Shown piece after piece: positions 12,448 through 23,520 of a stretch of DNA of 64,000 nt (position 1 is its first letter; the number at the start of each line of letters is the position of its first letter). The position numbers and the translations under genes are program-made. The notes under the pieces were generated by a model that did not search any database, was not told the DNA's origin, and saw only the letters and a program-made list of their open reading frames with translations. Source of the DNA: Panicum virgatum (Eukaryota; Streptophyta; Magnoliopsida; Poales; Poaceae); contig NC_053137.1 in NCBI RefSeq assembly GCF_016808335.1, positions 4,415,904-4,479,903 of the forward strand. Reading direction: 5' to 3'.

Positions 12448-12763
12448 AGAAGTAAGTAGTAACTACAAAATCATGTGCAATTTCTTTTAATAAAAAAGAA
12501 GTAGCTAGCAAACCCAGCAAGGGCACTTGAAGCTCTCGCTAGATTGAGCAAAAATGGGAGATGGACATGTCAGCGTATCAACGTCAGTATGGAGTTGTAT
12601 CACCATATATCTGTCGTCCATATGCATGGAAAGGTAAAATGCACACACCATATTCAATTCCAAGCAAGCAAGCGAAACAATTTACAGGGTCGTCAACTCG
12701 TCATGGATGATCCAGAACGTATGCACGCGCGCTCGTCGACCGATCCCCGAGAGCTTAAGCTGC

Positions 12764-13318
12764 CTACAGCCTCAGCTCGAGGTCGGGCTCCACGCCGGAG
12801 GCGGTGGCGTCCGGCGCCGCCTTGGGGGCCGCGGCGGAGGCCTTCGTGCGCCTTGTCCAGTTGAGCGTCTCATCGATCGGGCCGGCGCCGCCGTGCAGGG
12901 TTGCTGGCGGCGCGTGGCCACCGGTCCACCTCTCCGGCTCCAAGCTCAGCGCTGCGGCGGCGCCGGCCCTGTAAGACGCCTCCCCTGCAGCCCCGGCGCC
13001 AATTGCGACCGCTCCGCTGCAGTGCGGGGCGCCTGCCACGAACACCGACGACGCGGCCGGAAGCGCGCTGCCGGCGGCCGCGAGCGCCGCGTCGAGCTCC
13101 ACCGCGGCGGCGTAGGAGGAGGTGCCGCAGCCGGCGTTCCAGCCGCTGCCGGCGACGCGCTCCTTCTTGTGCGCGTTCTGGTGCCCGCCCAGCGCCTGCG
13201 ACTTGAGGAACGTCTTGCTGCAGAAGAGGCACGGGAACAGCCGCGTGCCGCCGCTGCCGTCGACGAGGCCGCCGCCAGCGGCGTCGGAGCAAGGTGAAGC
13301 ACCACGAGAGGACTCCAT
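12764..13318 (-). CDS. Single C2H2 (QALGGH) zinc-finger repressor with C-terminal EAR motif
   Basis: This encodes a 184-residue intronless protein. One plant-type zinc finger lies at residues 30-50: Cys30, Cys33, His46 and His50 (C-X2-C-X12-H-X3-H), with the plant-specific QALGGH at 41-46 that contacts DNA. The flanks FPCLFC and QNAHKKER match the single-finger C1 class that includes KNUCKLES- and ZFP-type regulators. The middle is Ala/Gly-rich and probably disordered. The last six residues are DLELRL, an LxLxL-type EAR motif known to recruit TOPLESS co-repressors. I infer a nuclear transcriptional repressor, probably developmental. The start is the first ATG before the finger; the family usually has a short acidic or Ser-rich N-terminus like this one. 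Neighbours are non-coding or MITE DNA, so context adds no function. Large overlapping frames on both strands are by-products of high GC. The orthologue is not determined. Confidence 0.85.
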   Translation of the reverse strand: MESSRGASPCSDAAGGGLVDGSGGTRLFPCLFCSKTFLKSQALGGHQNAHKKERVAGSGWNAGCGTSSYAAAVELDAALAAAGSALPAASSVFVAGAPHCSGAVAIGAGAAGEASYRAGAAAALSLEPERWTGGHAPPATLHGGAGPIDETLNWTRRTKASAAAPKAAPDATASGVEPDLELRL

Positions 13319-13649
13319 TGTGTATCTACAGGAGCTGCTACTTCAAAAAAAAAAAGAAATGGTTACCTGCCGTGCCCAGGAGCTACACTACATGCATTCT
13401 GCTGCTCATGGAAGTTGAGGAGGATTCATGTTTGGACGGGAAACCGGATCTGGCTGGCACCAATACCAGTAGAGGCAGGCAGGAGAGTGAAGGACGATGT
13501 GATGTGCCTGTGTGTTGGATGCATGAGCCACTTTACTGCTTATAGAAGCAGGCTAGGCATCAACTACAGCATTGTTGGAGGTTGCTAGCTAGTTTTTTTT
13601 TTTCCCGCAGCCGTGACTAAGCTAGCTAGCTAGTGAGGTCTCGACGCAC

Positions 13650-13952
13650 TCTCTAATTCAAAATTTCAAAACTATCACATCGAATGAGAATTATACATGT
13701 ATAGAGTATTAAATTTAGACGAAATAAAAAACTAATTACATAGTTTGATTGTAAATTATGAGACGAATCTAATGAGCCTAATTAGTCCATGATTAAACAC
13801 TAAATTGCTACAGTAAACATGTGTTAATGTTGAATTAATTAGTCTTAATAAATTCGTCTCATTGTTTATAGACGAGTTCTGTAATTAGTTTTAATACTTC
13901 AAATGTGAAAAGATTCTCTTTCAAAAACTTTACAGCCTGCAACTAAATGAGG
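13650..13952. mobile_element. Tourist-like MITE, left end unclear
   Basis: The segment contains TTATGAGACGAATCTAATGA and, inverted, TAAATTCGTCTCATTG, and ends CAACTAAATGAGGCC, like the right end of other copies here. The left terminus is degenerate, so no target duplication could be assigned. Confidence 0.5.
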
Positions 13953-14069
13953 CCAAGTAAATCTTGGATGGTGTTAAAAAGTAATTGAACTAAAGTATGT
14001 GTAACAATATTGGATTAAAAGGATTATTACATCTTAGTATATAGTTCTCTCCATTGAAAAAAAAAGAAA

Positions 14070-14680
14070 AAAAGTCCGATTTACACCCTCGAACTACCGT
14101 AAAATTAAACACCGATTTTCATCCAAAGCTTCATCTACGAAACCGGATAACAGAGGTCATCCAACTGAACAAGAATTTGGCCCTTGAGTTGTTTTGTATT
14201 TTTTTTAAAAAATAAAAAATTCTAATTAGATCTAAAAAATCAAAACTAATTTATTTTAAATCAAACAAATATGAAACTAGTACCAAAATTTTTCTGAAAA
14301 ATAACCTATCTACCATTGTTCTATTTGAATCTCTTATTCAAAAATAAAAGGCTTAACTACAATCAACCAACCAAATATTATGAATATAAAATAATTGGAT
14401 CTGAATAACTGACAAGTATCGTGCCAATAGAAAGGTTATACTTTTATAAAACTTTTGATGCCCATTTTGTATTTTTTATTTGAAATATATTATTTATGAA
14501 TTTTTAGTTTAAATTTGAATATTTCTAATTCTCAAAAAAAACTCACCTTCGAAACCATCTAAGGGGCTAAATTTGTCTGGTTTCAACTGTTGGATGATCT
14601 CTGTTATCCGGTTTTGTGGTTGAAAGTTGAGAATCAGATATTTATGATAGTTCGAAGGTGTAAATCAGATCTTTTTTTTA
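14070..14680. mobile_element. Fold-back/MITE element with long terminal inverted repeats
   Basis: The left arm has TCCGATTTACACCCTCGAAC, then AAAACACCG-like sequence, then AACCGGATAACAGAGGTCAT. The right arm carries the inverse of each in mirrored order: ATGATCTCTGTTATCCGGTT, then GTTCGAAGGTGTAAATCAGA. The arms are about 110 bp or more, imperfect. The core has no ORF. Long arms suggest a Mutator-like or fold-back element; exact ends merge into A/T tracts, so no target duplication was found. Confidence 0.6.
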
Positions 14681-14689
14681 AATGGCATT

Positions 14690-16394
14690 TGTGTCTTTGT
14701 GATGTACGACAGATTTACCATGTAAGTTTTTGAAGAACCGTGCGCACGTAGTATTTGGATTATCACAAAACTGAATGAATTTTCGCACCACAATATTTGG
14801 TTTAGACAACAGTCAATATTCTGGCATGACGTGGCCCTGTTTAATTTGCATTATTGCTAGAAACCAACATCGCAAGTGTTGCCTATTCCCAGGAGGGGCG
14901 GATCTAGCGGTGAGTGTAAGGAAAAAGAAAGAGAGGAAGAGGAAGAGGAAAAAAAAAGGAAAAAGAGAACAAAATGAGCCTCCCCAATTTTTTATTATGT
15001 GGCTAGCTCGCCTCCGCCACTGTCTCTCGCTGCTCCTTGTCCCTCCGCCCCTCTCAGCGATGACGAGGACATCCCTTCCCTCCACACAGGGGCTTTATTT
15101 CCTTGTCGCCGTTGGCATCCCGAACGTCGCCGTCGTTCGTCGTACTCGCTCGATTCATTTTACTCTATTCATCGCTGTGCTATTTTTGGCGTCGTGACGG
15201 GAACAGTAGTACTGTAGTAGGTGGCTAGGTGCTGCCGCCAACCTCGCTCTCCGTGTGGTTGAGCACTCGCTGGTGGTCGGTTCTGTCGCCGTCGGCCTGA
15301 TGAAGAACGTACGCCATGGCAGGCATCGCCAGCATATGCAGGGTTGCCTGAAAACGCCACAGCACATAACGCTACTGCTGCTGGCGGGGAGCTGGATCTG
15401 TAGCATCATCCATGGTTATACATGCATCATGTATGAGTATGATCAGATCAACAGGCCGGTGTACAGGCAGCTAAGGTTCCCTTTCGGCGGCCATGGCGGC
15501 TAGCTATGCATGCAGTTGTACAGCTACAGGTGGTGTAGTGCGTGCTCTACTCCCTGCTGTGAGCAGTTGCTCGCTGTTCCTTACTTGTTCCTCCTCCGAT
15601 CCCGGCCGACGACGACCATGGGCACGGCACACTCTGATCTGTCGCCGCCGCGCTCGATCCGCCGCCGCCTACCTCCGGTGGTCCAGCTAGCGCAGCGCCA
15701 GTGAGAGAATTAATATATGTTTCGGCCCACTGGTCTGGGCCCAATTTCACGGCCATGTCGGACTGGCCCGGCCTGGCCCGGGCCTGCCCACCTCTCTCAA
15801 TGCTTCCGGCCGGCGAGGCCCGTACGTCGTACGGAAGCCCAAATCGGTTGGCAGGCCCAAACATGTGGTTTGGTGCGGCGGCCGGCCCGCCCTAGCCAGG
15901 CACGTCGTCCGATCCGTCGCCTCCTCGACTGACTGCTTGCTGCCCGGAACTTAATTAATCAAGGTTGCTTAAGCGCTTATGTAACCATGTGACTAACTAA
16001 GTGAAAATTTCATGAACATAGTTATCTAGACTGAGAACTAGGTAACTGTGCCAGATGGGTTTCATAGTGATGAAACTCTCCTCACATCCTAAAAAATTCC
16101 ATCATTCTTCTCCTTACTATGTCACCAAAAATAATAGTATTTAATGTTATAAAATCCTCTTTGAAACTTATATTGAGACTAGCCTTATGGAACTTAACTG
16201 CCTGCCTGCCCGCCTTTTGAAGAATCAATTATGTATATAGCTTATCTCCGAACATCTTTTTTTTTTCTTTTGGCAAGAAGAAAAAGCCAGAGGATAAGCT
16301 AGGCTACATGCCGAGTGTCTTCACGTACGTATATAGCACATGTATAAATATGTAATGATGTAAAGAAGATTTCACGTACGCAAGCAAGCTATTA
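14690..16394. other. Intergenic DNA with GC-rich patches, no gene supported
   Basis: Patches at about 15000-15330 and 15560-15920 are GC-rich and carry several short overlapping ORFs on both strands, none with a recognisable motif. Around 15720-15870 there are repeated GGCCCA/TGGGCC words, a motif class often found in plant promoters, but no downstream gene is evident. Confidence 0.4.
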
Positions 16395-17085
16395 CTTACT
16401 ATCTCGATCTCTATTCCAAATTATGTCGTCCGACATTTTTATCCTAAGTTTTACTCGTCGTCTTATTTAAAAATTGGGAAAATAAAAATTTGTACAAAAG
16501 ATCACTTCTTTTCTTTGAGCCTTGCTTTATCAATACAAATTTTTCGAGAATGACTTAAATTTAACTATGTTTGCACAAATTTTTGGAATAAGATGAGTGG
16601 TCAAATTTGAGATTAGAAAGGAACGAATGAAGTAGTAGTAAAGTTGAAGAGGCTTGGATCAACGACAACGAGTAATAATTAAGCAGCAAGAAATACCTGC
16701 AGGCGGCGGCCGATCTGGTCGGTTGGCGGCCTAAGGTTATCCGCACACGTTGTATTCTAAATTCGTCTGACTTTTTTTATTTTAAGTTTAACCACTCGTC
16801 TTATTTAAAAATTTATGTAAAATATCATTTTTTTGTCGTGGCTTGCTTTATCAATATAAATTCTTCAAGAATGACTTAAAATTAACCATGTATGCAAAAA
16901 AATATTAATAGATGAGTGGTTAAATTTGAGATTAAAAAGTAAAACAATTTATAATTTGGAATGAAGGGAGGAGTAGTAGTAAGCTGGAGAGGCTTGGATC
17001 AACGAGACAACGAGTAATAATTAAGCAGCAAGAAATATCTGCAGGCGGCGACCGGCCTGGCCGGTTGGCGGCCTAACCTAGTCAC
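16395..17085. repeat. Tandem duplication of about 340 bp, each copy carrying a small MITE-like segment
   Basis: Words in the first copy recur about 338-340 bp later: CTTATTTAAAAATT at 16462 and 16800, GGCTTGGATCAACGA at 16651 and 16991, and TAATTAAGCAGCAAGAAATA in both, followed by GGTTGGCGGCCTAA. Both copies include an AT-rich element with GATGAGTGGTCAAATTTGAG/GATGAGTGGTTAAATTTGAG. The copies differ at many sites, so the duplication is not recent. Confidence 0.75.
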
Positions 17086-17135
17086 TTAAAGCAGCAAGAA
17101 ATACACTGCTATAGCTTGTACTCTAGTCTAATCTA

Positions 17136-17491
17136 GGGCGTGTTTAGATGGAACACAAAAAAAAATTTTTGTCATAGAATCTTGCTAATTTGAAATACTA
17201 AATGAAGTCTATTTATAATTTTTTTTGCACAGATGGATTGTAAATCGCGAGACGATTCTAATGATGCTAATTAATCCATGATTAGCCCATAATTAGCGTT
17301 GGTACTATAGCATCACTGTTACAAATCATGGATTAAGTAGCCTCATTAGATTCGTCTCGCAATTTACAGCCCATCCATGTAAAAAATATTGTAAATAGAC
17401 TTAATTTAGTACTTCAGACATGTGTCTAAATATTCAATGTGACGTTTTTTTGTGTTTAGGGGATTTACGTGTTGCGATCTAAAACAGAGCC
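17136..17491. mobile_element. Tourist-like MITE
   Basis: A 356-bp element begins GGGCGTGTTTAGATGGAAC and ends GATCTAAAACAGAGCC, flanked by CTA on both sides. It contains TAAATCGCGAGACGATTCTA and the inverse TAGATTCGTCTCGCAATTTA. Its right end is continuous with the minisatellite that follows. Confidence 0.7.
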
Positions 17492-17725
17492 CTAGTCACC
17501 TACGACCAAATATCTTTGCACATTGTGATCTAAACAGAGCCGTAACCTACGACCAAATATCTTTGCACATTTTGATCTAAACAGAGCCCTAGTCGCCTAC
17601 GACCAAATATCTTTGCACATTGTGATCTAAAAAGAGCCCTAGTCCCCTACGACCAAATATCTTTGCACATTGTGATCTAAAAAGAGCCCTAGTCATGATA
17701 CGACAAAATATCTTTGCACATGTAT
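17476..17725 (+). repeat. Minisatellite, about 50-bp unit, five copies
   Basis: The word ACGACCAAATATCTTTGCAC recurs with GACC at 17504, 17551, 17601 and 17651, and a variant GACA at 17702, giving periods of 47, 50, 50 and 51. Each unit also carries GATCTAAACAGAGCCCTAGT, which is the terminus of the adjoining MITE. Confidence 0.9.
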
Positions 17726-20416
17726 ATGTGTGACTCGAGTACTCGACCATCATTGATACCTATCTAGCTAGCTGCTAGTGACGTGCTTCATCAAGCGTTC
17801 AGGTAGCTAGTTGCATGGATCCAAGCCGTCGATCGATCGACGGTCGTCAGTGGTGGTGCTGCGCGCGTGTGTACTAGCAGTACGTAGCCGTCACCGTCAG
17901 GCAGGAAGAGGACGACCTCCGGCTGCAACGTGGACGTCGGCAAGGCCGGCCGGCCGACCACTCCCGACAGGATGGAGACATGCGATGGACAGGGGTCGCT
18001 CTCGCTCGCATCCGTCGTCCGCCCGGCCCCTACATATGCACCTGATCGAGCTGACCTGATCTGATCACGATGACCTGACGTGGCAGCTCTGGCCTCTGGC
18101 TGCTCCGATATATCCTCCGTGCAGTGCTCCCGCCGCCAAGTGGACCCGTCGCCGCCGGCCAGTAGCCAGCCGCGGCTCCACGCATCTCAATGCACGCAAG
18201 CTCCGTACGCCAGCAAAGTGATTGCCAATATATATATAGCTGTTAATGTGCTTGATAGATCATCGTTTACGCTCTCCGTAGTTCTTTTCCTCACGTGGAT
18301 ATATATACTCATATAGATCGATACATTTTTTTTTAAAAAAAAAGAAATAGTCTTGAGCCTCTATATTCTATAGCCGCACACAGACAACTTTACAGCATCG
18401 GTATAGTAGGCGTGTAACACAAATAAAAAATTAAAGAAAAATCATGAGCAAAGTTGTGCATGCATAAGAGCCCTTCATTATAATAATTAAGTTAGAATTG
18501 AGAGTTATTGCCGGAGTTGAAATAAATTGAAAAGCTTCTATAAAATAAAAGCAGCCCCATTAGTGTTTAGAGGGTCTGATTTTTAGAGACTATCCCTGCA
18601 GATGCTCTGATGCATGCATGGCTCTCCTAGCTATACCAAGAATAATACACACATATATATATAGACACACACATGCATCGACAACGTGGCCTAACTGTGT
18701 TATTGGTCACGAAGATTCCAAAATCAGCCGTGGATGGATGTACATGGGACAAATTAGTGTGGCGCACGTGTCAAGGCAGGAAGCTGCCGCCGCGGCTGTA
18801 GCTCCACAAAGTGCGGCCGCCACCACACCGTCGGGCCGTCGGCATCGGCGCGTCTCCGACCGGTCCACGACAGCAGCTAGCGAGTAGCGACGGCGCGCCA
18901 CCACCTGCAGAGGGGTCGTCTATGGTGGTGCCTCATCGTCGGCTATACTACAGGCAGCCCGCCATGTGTCGCCGCTCGCCGGCTGACAGGTGTACGTATT
19001 CTTCTTCATCAGGTTGGTGACACTGACACGTGACACCTGACAACTCCTGGACCTGCGTCCGTGTAACTGCCCGTATCCTACGACGTGTGTTCGTCCTGAC
19101 ATGAGGCATTTAATTACGCACGTGCACCGAAAAAAAAACATCACACGCAAGGTGGACGACTGTGTGCTAGCAACTTGTACGTAAGATACACTGGATCTTG
19201 CCCAGATTCTCATCTAATCTGTGGAAATTAATCTAGCGGAGCATGCATCAGCAGGTTCCTGCAGCCAGGCCACCTCGATCGGCCAAACTGTTTCCATCGA
19301 TCTCAACTAAGCGTTATAGGATAGGCTACTAGCACAAATTAAGCAAATGATATACAGTAGTGTGGGCGTAAGCGCACTACCAGATACTGTCCAGATTCCC
19401 AGCTCAAGTTGTTATTATATCAGGCAATTAATATATATGTATATATATCTGCTCAAGGCAAAATTATTGGCATGCATGCACTTTTATTTATCAAATATAT
19501 ATACTGCACATCTTTCATTCTCTTAATTTGTTGCATTGGCATCGATCTCTAATAGTCTGTGTGAATTATTGTGTGATCGTTTCTAACTTTTGAAACATAT
19601 ACAAAAAAAAGAAGAAAATTAAAACGACCATTTTCAACGGCTACAATTTTCACTCACATCGTCAAACCGGTTGTGCTTCTTCCACTGATCTTGCGTGATC
19701 TGACAGAATTTTTGTTGGACACACATTGACCTCGTCCCTGTCATTATTGTAAAAACAGAATGTTAATCCTTTTTACACTAGTACTAGCTAGCTCTCTGCA
19801 TGCATTCCTTTGTTCTTATCATCGTGAAGTCAATGGTAGCTGCAGCAGGCGTACTTAACCGGACGACATCCACTAATTTCAGGTCAAAAGGCATTGCAAG
19901 GAAGAAGCTAGCTAGCTAGCTAGCTCTTGCTTGCATTGCCTGGATGTATGCAAATCCTCCACTTTGCCTTGAAGTAGACTAAATAAAGTACTCTCTTGAT
20001 CCGACATATGCGGTGACGTTTGGAAAAATGCAACATTTGCATCTTCGATCATCAGTAGTCGTGGTACCGTGCAAAACTCTGGCTAGTTCTCCATGCGTGT
20101 GTGCTGCTCTCATGCCTAATAAGCTAATTAAGGTGCCGGCCAGCCATCAAAATCTATCTTCTAAAGGTATCCAAGATACATCCATCTCTGGCCGGCTCTT
20201 GGTTGTCGTCGTCCCTCTTTTTTTTTCCAAGCGTACGTTGCACCACAGCCACAGCAGGCACTGTATGACGACGGGAACTAGAAAAAGTGTCGGTGATGCA
20301 TGCTCTGATTGTAGAAGCAAAGAAGCATTAATTGCTAAGTCTATTTGGATGTTGACACGGTCTCTGATAACATCATTCTGCTTCACCAGCACCATATATG
20401 AAGGTGTGTGTGTGTC
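17726..20416. other. Non-coding region with several G-box motifs
   Basis: No supported gene. The perfect palindrome CACGTG occurs at 18292, 18765, 19027 and 19119, all within about 830 bp, two of them in ABRE-like settings (GCACGTGTC, GACACGTGAC). ORFs of up to 135 codons have no motif. A GCTA tetranucleotide run lies at about 19907-19923. Confidence 0.4.
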
Positions 20417-20927
20417 TTAGGCCCTGTTTGGTTTGAGGGACTTTTGCAAAAGTTCTTGAGACTTTTGGGGCTAAACAATCAAACAGGAGGGACTTTTTGG
20501 GGCTAAAAGTATGTTGGGAGCTAAAATTGAAGAAGTCCCTCAAGAGGTGCTTTTTGGGACTTATTCCACCGCATGCCCCTTGGCCCAGCAAGCCCATGAG
20601 GCCGTGACCCCCGTGAACCCCCTTCCCGCGAGGCCCGTGAGGCCGTGACCTCCTGCTCCGCTCCCCCGTGAACCCCCCTCCCGCGACCCTCTCCCCGTCC
20701 GCACCGCCGGCCGCGCCGCCGCGTCCAGGCCGCCACTCAGCACCTCGGCGACCACCACCCGCGCCGCGTCCTCCCGCTCCACCTCCTTGTCCGTGCCCAG
20801 CCTCGACGTCGCGTCCTATACGTGGGCAGCTCGTCACAAAAACAAGGTGCAGATCCGGCCGGCGCCCGCGCATCTCGCCGCCGCCTGCGCATCTCGACGC
20901 CGCCGGCCGCGCAGTCGTGCGTCCGCC

Positions 20928-23220
20928 ATGGCCGGCAACGACGACGACAAGAGGGATCTCTTCTCCAAGTCGGGCATCCTTCACCGCCCGTCCACCATGG
21001 ATGACTTCGGCCAGGCTTCGTCAGCATACGCCGGCGTTCAAGATCCAGGGAGGGTTCTAGGCGGCCTCGATCTGAACTCGCAGGTCGAGAGCTACCCCGA
21101 TTTGGAGAGGTACCAACAAATCCTCCAACCTGAAGAAGATTTCGGACACGGGCTACCCCCTATTCGCCCAGGCAGCAGATCCAGTGGTCTTTGCGGAAGA
21201 TTACCACAAGGAGGAAGCGGAGGAGCAAGCCGCAGCAAGTCTGCGAGCTCTGGCGCGGGATCTAGCCGTCCGATGCGGGGTTTCGTCCCCCCGGGCTCTG
21301 CTCTCGGTGGTGCAGGCCGTGGGCGCGCCGGAGGAGGTGGCATTGGGGACCCCATGGCATACAACGCTCATGTGTTCGGTGGTGGCGGCCGTGGCTTCTC
21401 CATGCCACCTGGCACTCCAAGCTCCGGACGAGGTGGCATTAGGGACCCCATGGCGTATGGCGGTGGCATTGGGGACCCCATGGCGTACGGCGCTGGCCGT
21501 GGCTTCTCCATGCCACCGGGCGCTTTGAGCTTCGGAGGAGGTGGCCGCGGCCGAGCTTCGTCATCTGCAGCACCTGTAGAGGATGTTGACGATGATGACG
21601 ACATCGAAGACGAAGATGAGAATGCGCCTGATGGAAAGGTAAATCATTCATGCCTTTTACTGCTATTTTTCTGTGCAACAAGGCTGCAATAATGATCATC
21701 AGAGGATCAACAACTTTAAGACGAAGAAAAAAGCTTTAAACTGATGGTGAGCTGAGAACTGTAACTTGAGGTCAGGTGGAGTCCTGTCTGCATCCACCGT
21801 TATGTATCTATCAATAGTCACAGAATTTCTGTAAACGGTGATCTTGTAGCTATGTTGCGAATTGCAGAGGGGCCTAAGCTACAAGGGGTCTCGTGATGAT
21901 GCACAGTAGTTTTTAGTGGGAAGTGCAAGTGCTTGCTTTCCTTTTCAGCAAACGATGGTAGTTTTGATTAGTGTCAAGGAATATGATGGCCTTTACTCCA
22001 TGGTGTCGCCCTTCGAAACCTTTGCTCTGATTCTGGTACCTTGGCAGCACAGCAGTGCTCTTTGCAACTTTTGATCACAATTTGTTTGTAGATCTATACT
22101 TAAGTTTTGTTCAATTTCTTGTGTAGATCTTTATGATAATTAGGATATGTATTAACTCACATTTTCTTTACTAGAGTACATTTGACAAGGCTAATTGGAC
22201 AGAAGAAAATATTTTTACATTATGTGACATAGCTTGTGAAGAAGCTAGGGATGGAAATTGTCCCAATGGAGTTTGGACAACTAGAGGATATCAGAATTTG
22301 AAGACCAAATTTTTTCAGAGGGCGCGACTGAGACACTCATCCAAACAAATTAAAAACAAAATGAATCAATTGAAGAAATGGTATGTTGCTTGGGTGTGGC
22401 TGGGAACCAAGACCGGAAAAGGGATAGTAGAAAATGGTGATTATGTTGCACCAGCTTCGTGGTGGGCAAAGAGAATCAAGGTATGCAGAAAATACTGCAA
22501 TTTCCATTGTAATATGAGGGAAGACACCGATCTAATTGTTCATTTTCTATGCAGGAAAACAAAAATGCCAAGAAATTTCAGTTTGGCAATCCTGAGTACT
22601 TGGATATGCTTATAGAGTTGTACCAAGGTGTGGCAGTAGATGGATCCACTGCATACTTCCCTGGAGATGAAGAAGATGAGGGATTTGTGCAGCCAGCTGG
22701 TGATGAGGATGCGGCCGGTGAGGGATTTGTGCAGCCACCTGGTGGACGCTTTTCTGGTGATGAGGGGTTTGTGCAGCCACCTGGTGGATGCTTTTCTGGT
22801 GATGATGGATTTGAGAACAGCCCCATGAGCACCAGCAGCCGCAAAAGGGGGACTAGTTCTTGTGACAATTCAACCGCCACTAGTCCTGGCAAGAAAAGTA
22901 AGAGCCCAGTGGTCAAGCTCATGAGGGGTCTACTGACTTCTTTCCAGTCTGATAGTGAAAAGTCTACTCAACTCATAACTGAATTAGTAAACAGAAAAGT
23001 CAAGTCAAGAGAGAAGAGTCAAAACATCTTTGTTGAGGAGTTGACTCGGTGCCAGCAGTTGGCAATAGAGTGTGGGGCACCAGAAGAGTCTGTTGAGTAC
23101 TTTTGCGCAACACAATTGTTTGCTGAGCCCCACAATAGGATCATGTTTATGAACATGAAATCTAAAGAGGCCAGGCTAGTGTGGTTGAAGAGGTGGTGCC
23201 AGCAAAAGAATCTGATGTAG
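20928..23220 (+). CDS. PIF/Harbinger ORF1, Myb/SANT-like DNA-binding protein (three exons)
   Basis: I predict exons 20928-21638, 22175-22480 and 22555-23220. Both introns are GT-AG in phase 0, giving 560 residues. Exon 1 encodes a Gly/Pro-rich N-terminus with repeats of GDPMAY and GRGFSMPPG, ending in an acidic run (VDDDDDIEDEDE). Exon 2 (residues 238-339) is a Myb/SANT-like trihelix domain: W in ANWTEEN, the NGVWTTRGYQNLKTKFFQR core, the KQIKNKMNQLKKWYVAW helix, and the closing G-T-K-T-G. Exon 3 begins ENKNAKKFQF, has repeats of GFVQPPGGxFSGD, a Lys-rich stretch suggesting nuclear import (GKKSKSP), and a helical C-terminus. In this superfamily ORF1 binds element ends and partners the transposase in the nucleus. 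The ATG at 20928 has a good context (GCCATGGCC), and no lesion is visible. Host domestication is possible but not shown. Confidence 0.8.
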
Positions 23221-23520
23221 CTTAGGATTACAAGAAGATGATGTCATTTGCTTGGTGTTTGCCTTATCTATGTATTTGGACTTCTTTTGTTTGATGTGTC
23301 ATGTAATGTACCTTTGCAGGATTATGTGCTGAACCTATTTAATTTGATCTTTCATGTACTTCACCCTTTAAAGTTGTGTGTTGTTTGCTGAATCAGTTTT
23401 ATAGATGTCATGTAAAGCCATATTTGCTGATTCCACTTTGATGATTTATTTTGGGTGTAGGATGATAGTGATGAGGCCAGTGCTGATGATGACAGTGATG
23501 ATGATGACCTTGTTGCCCAA

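Noticed and set aside
17476..17725. CRISPR-like array
   Set aside because: The repeats are contiguous 50-bp tandem units without unique spacers, in a plant nuclear context. It is a minisatellite.
20013..20420. 135-codon ORF just upstream of the Harbinger element
   Set aside because: No motif, ordinary intergenic composition, and it ends within the transposon terminus.
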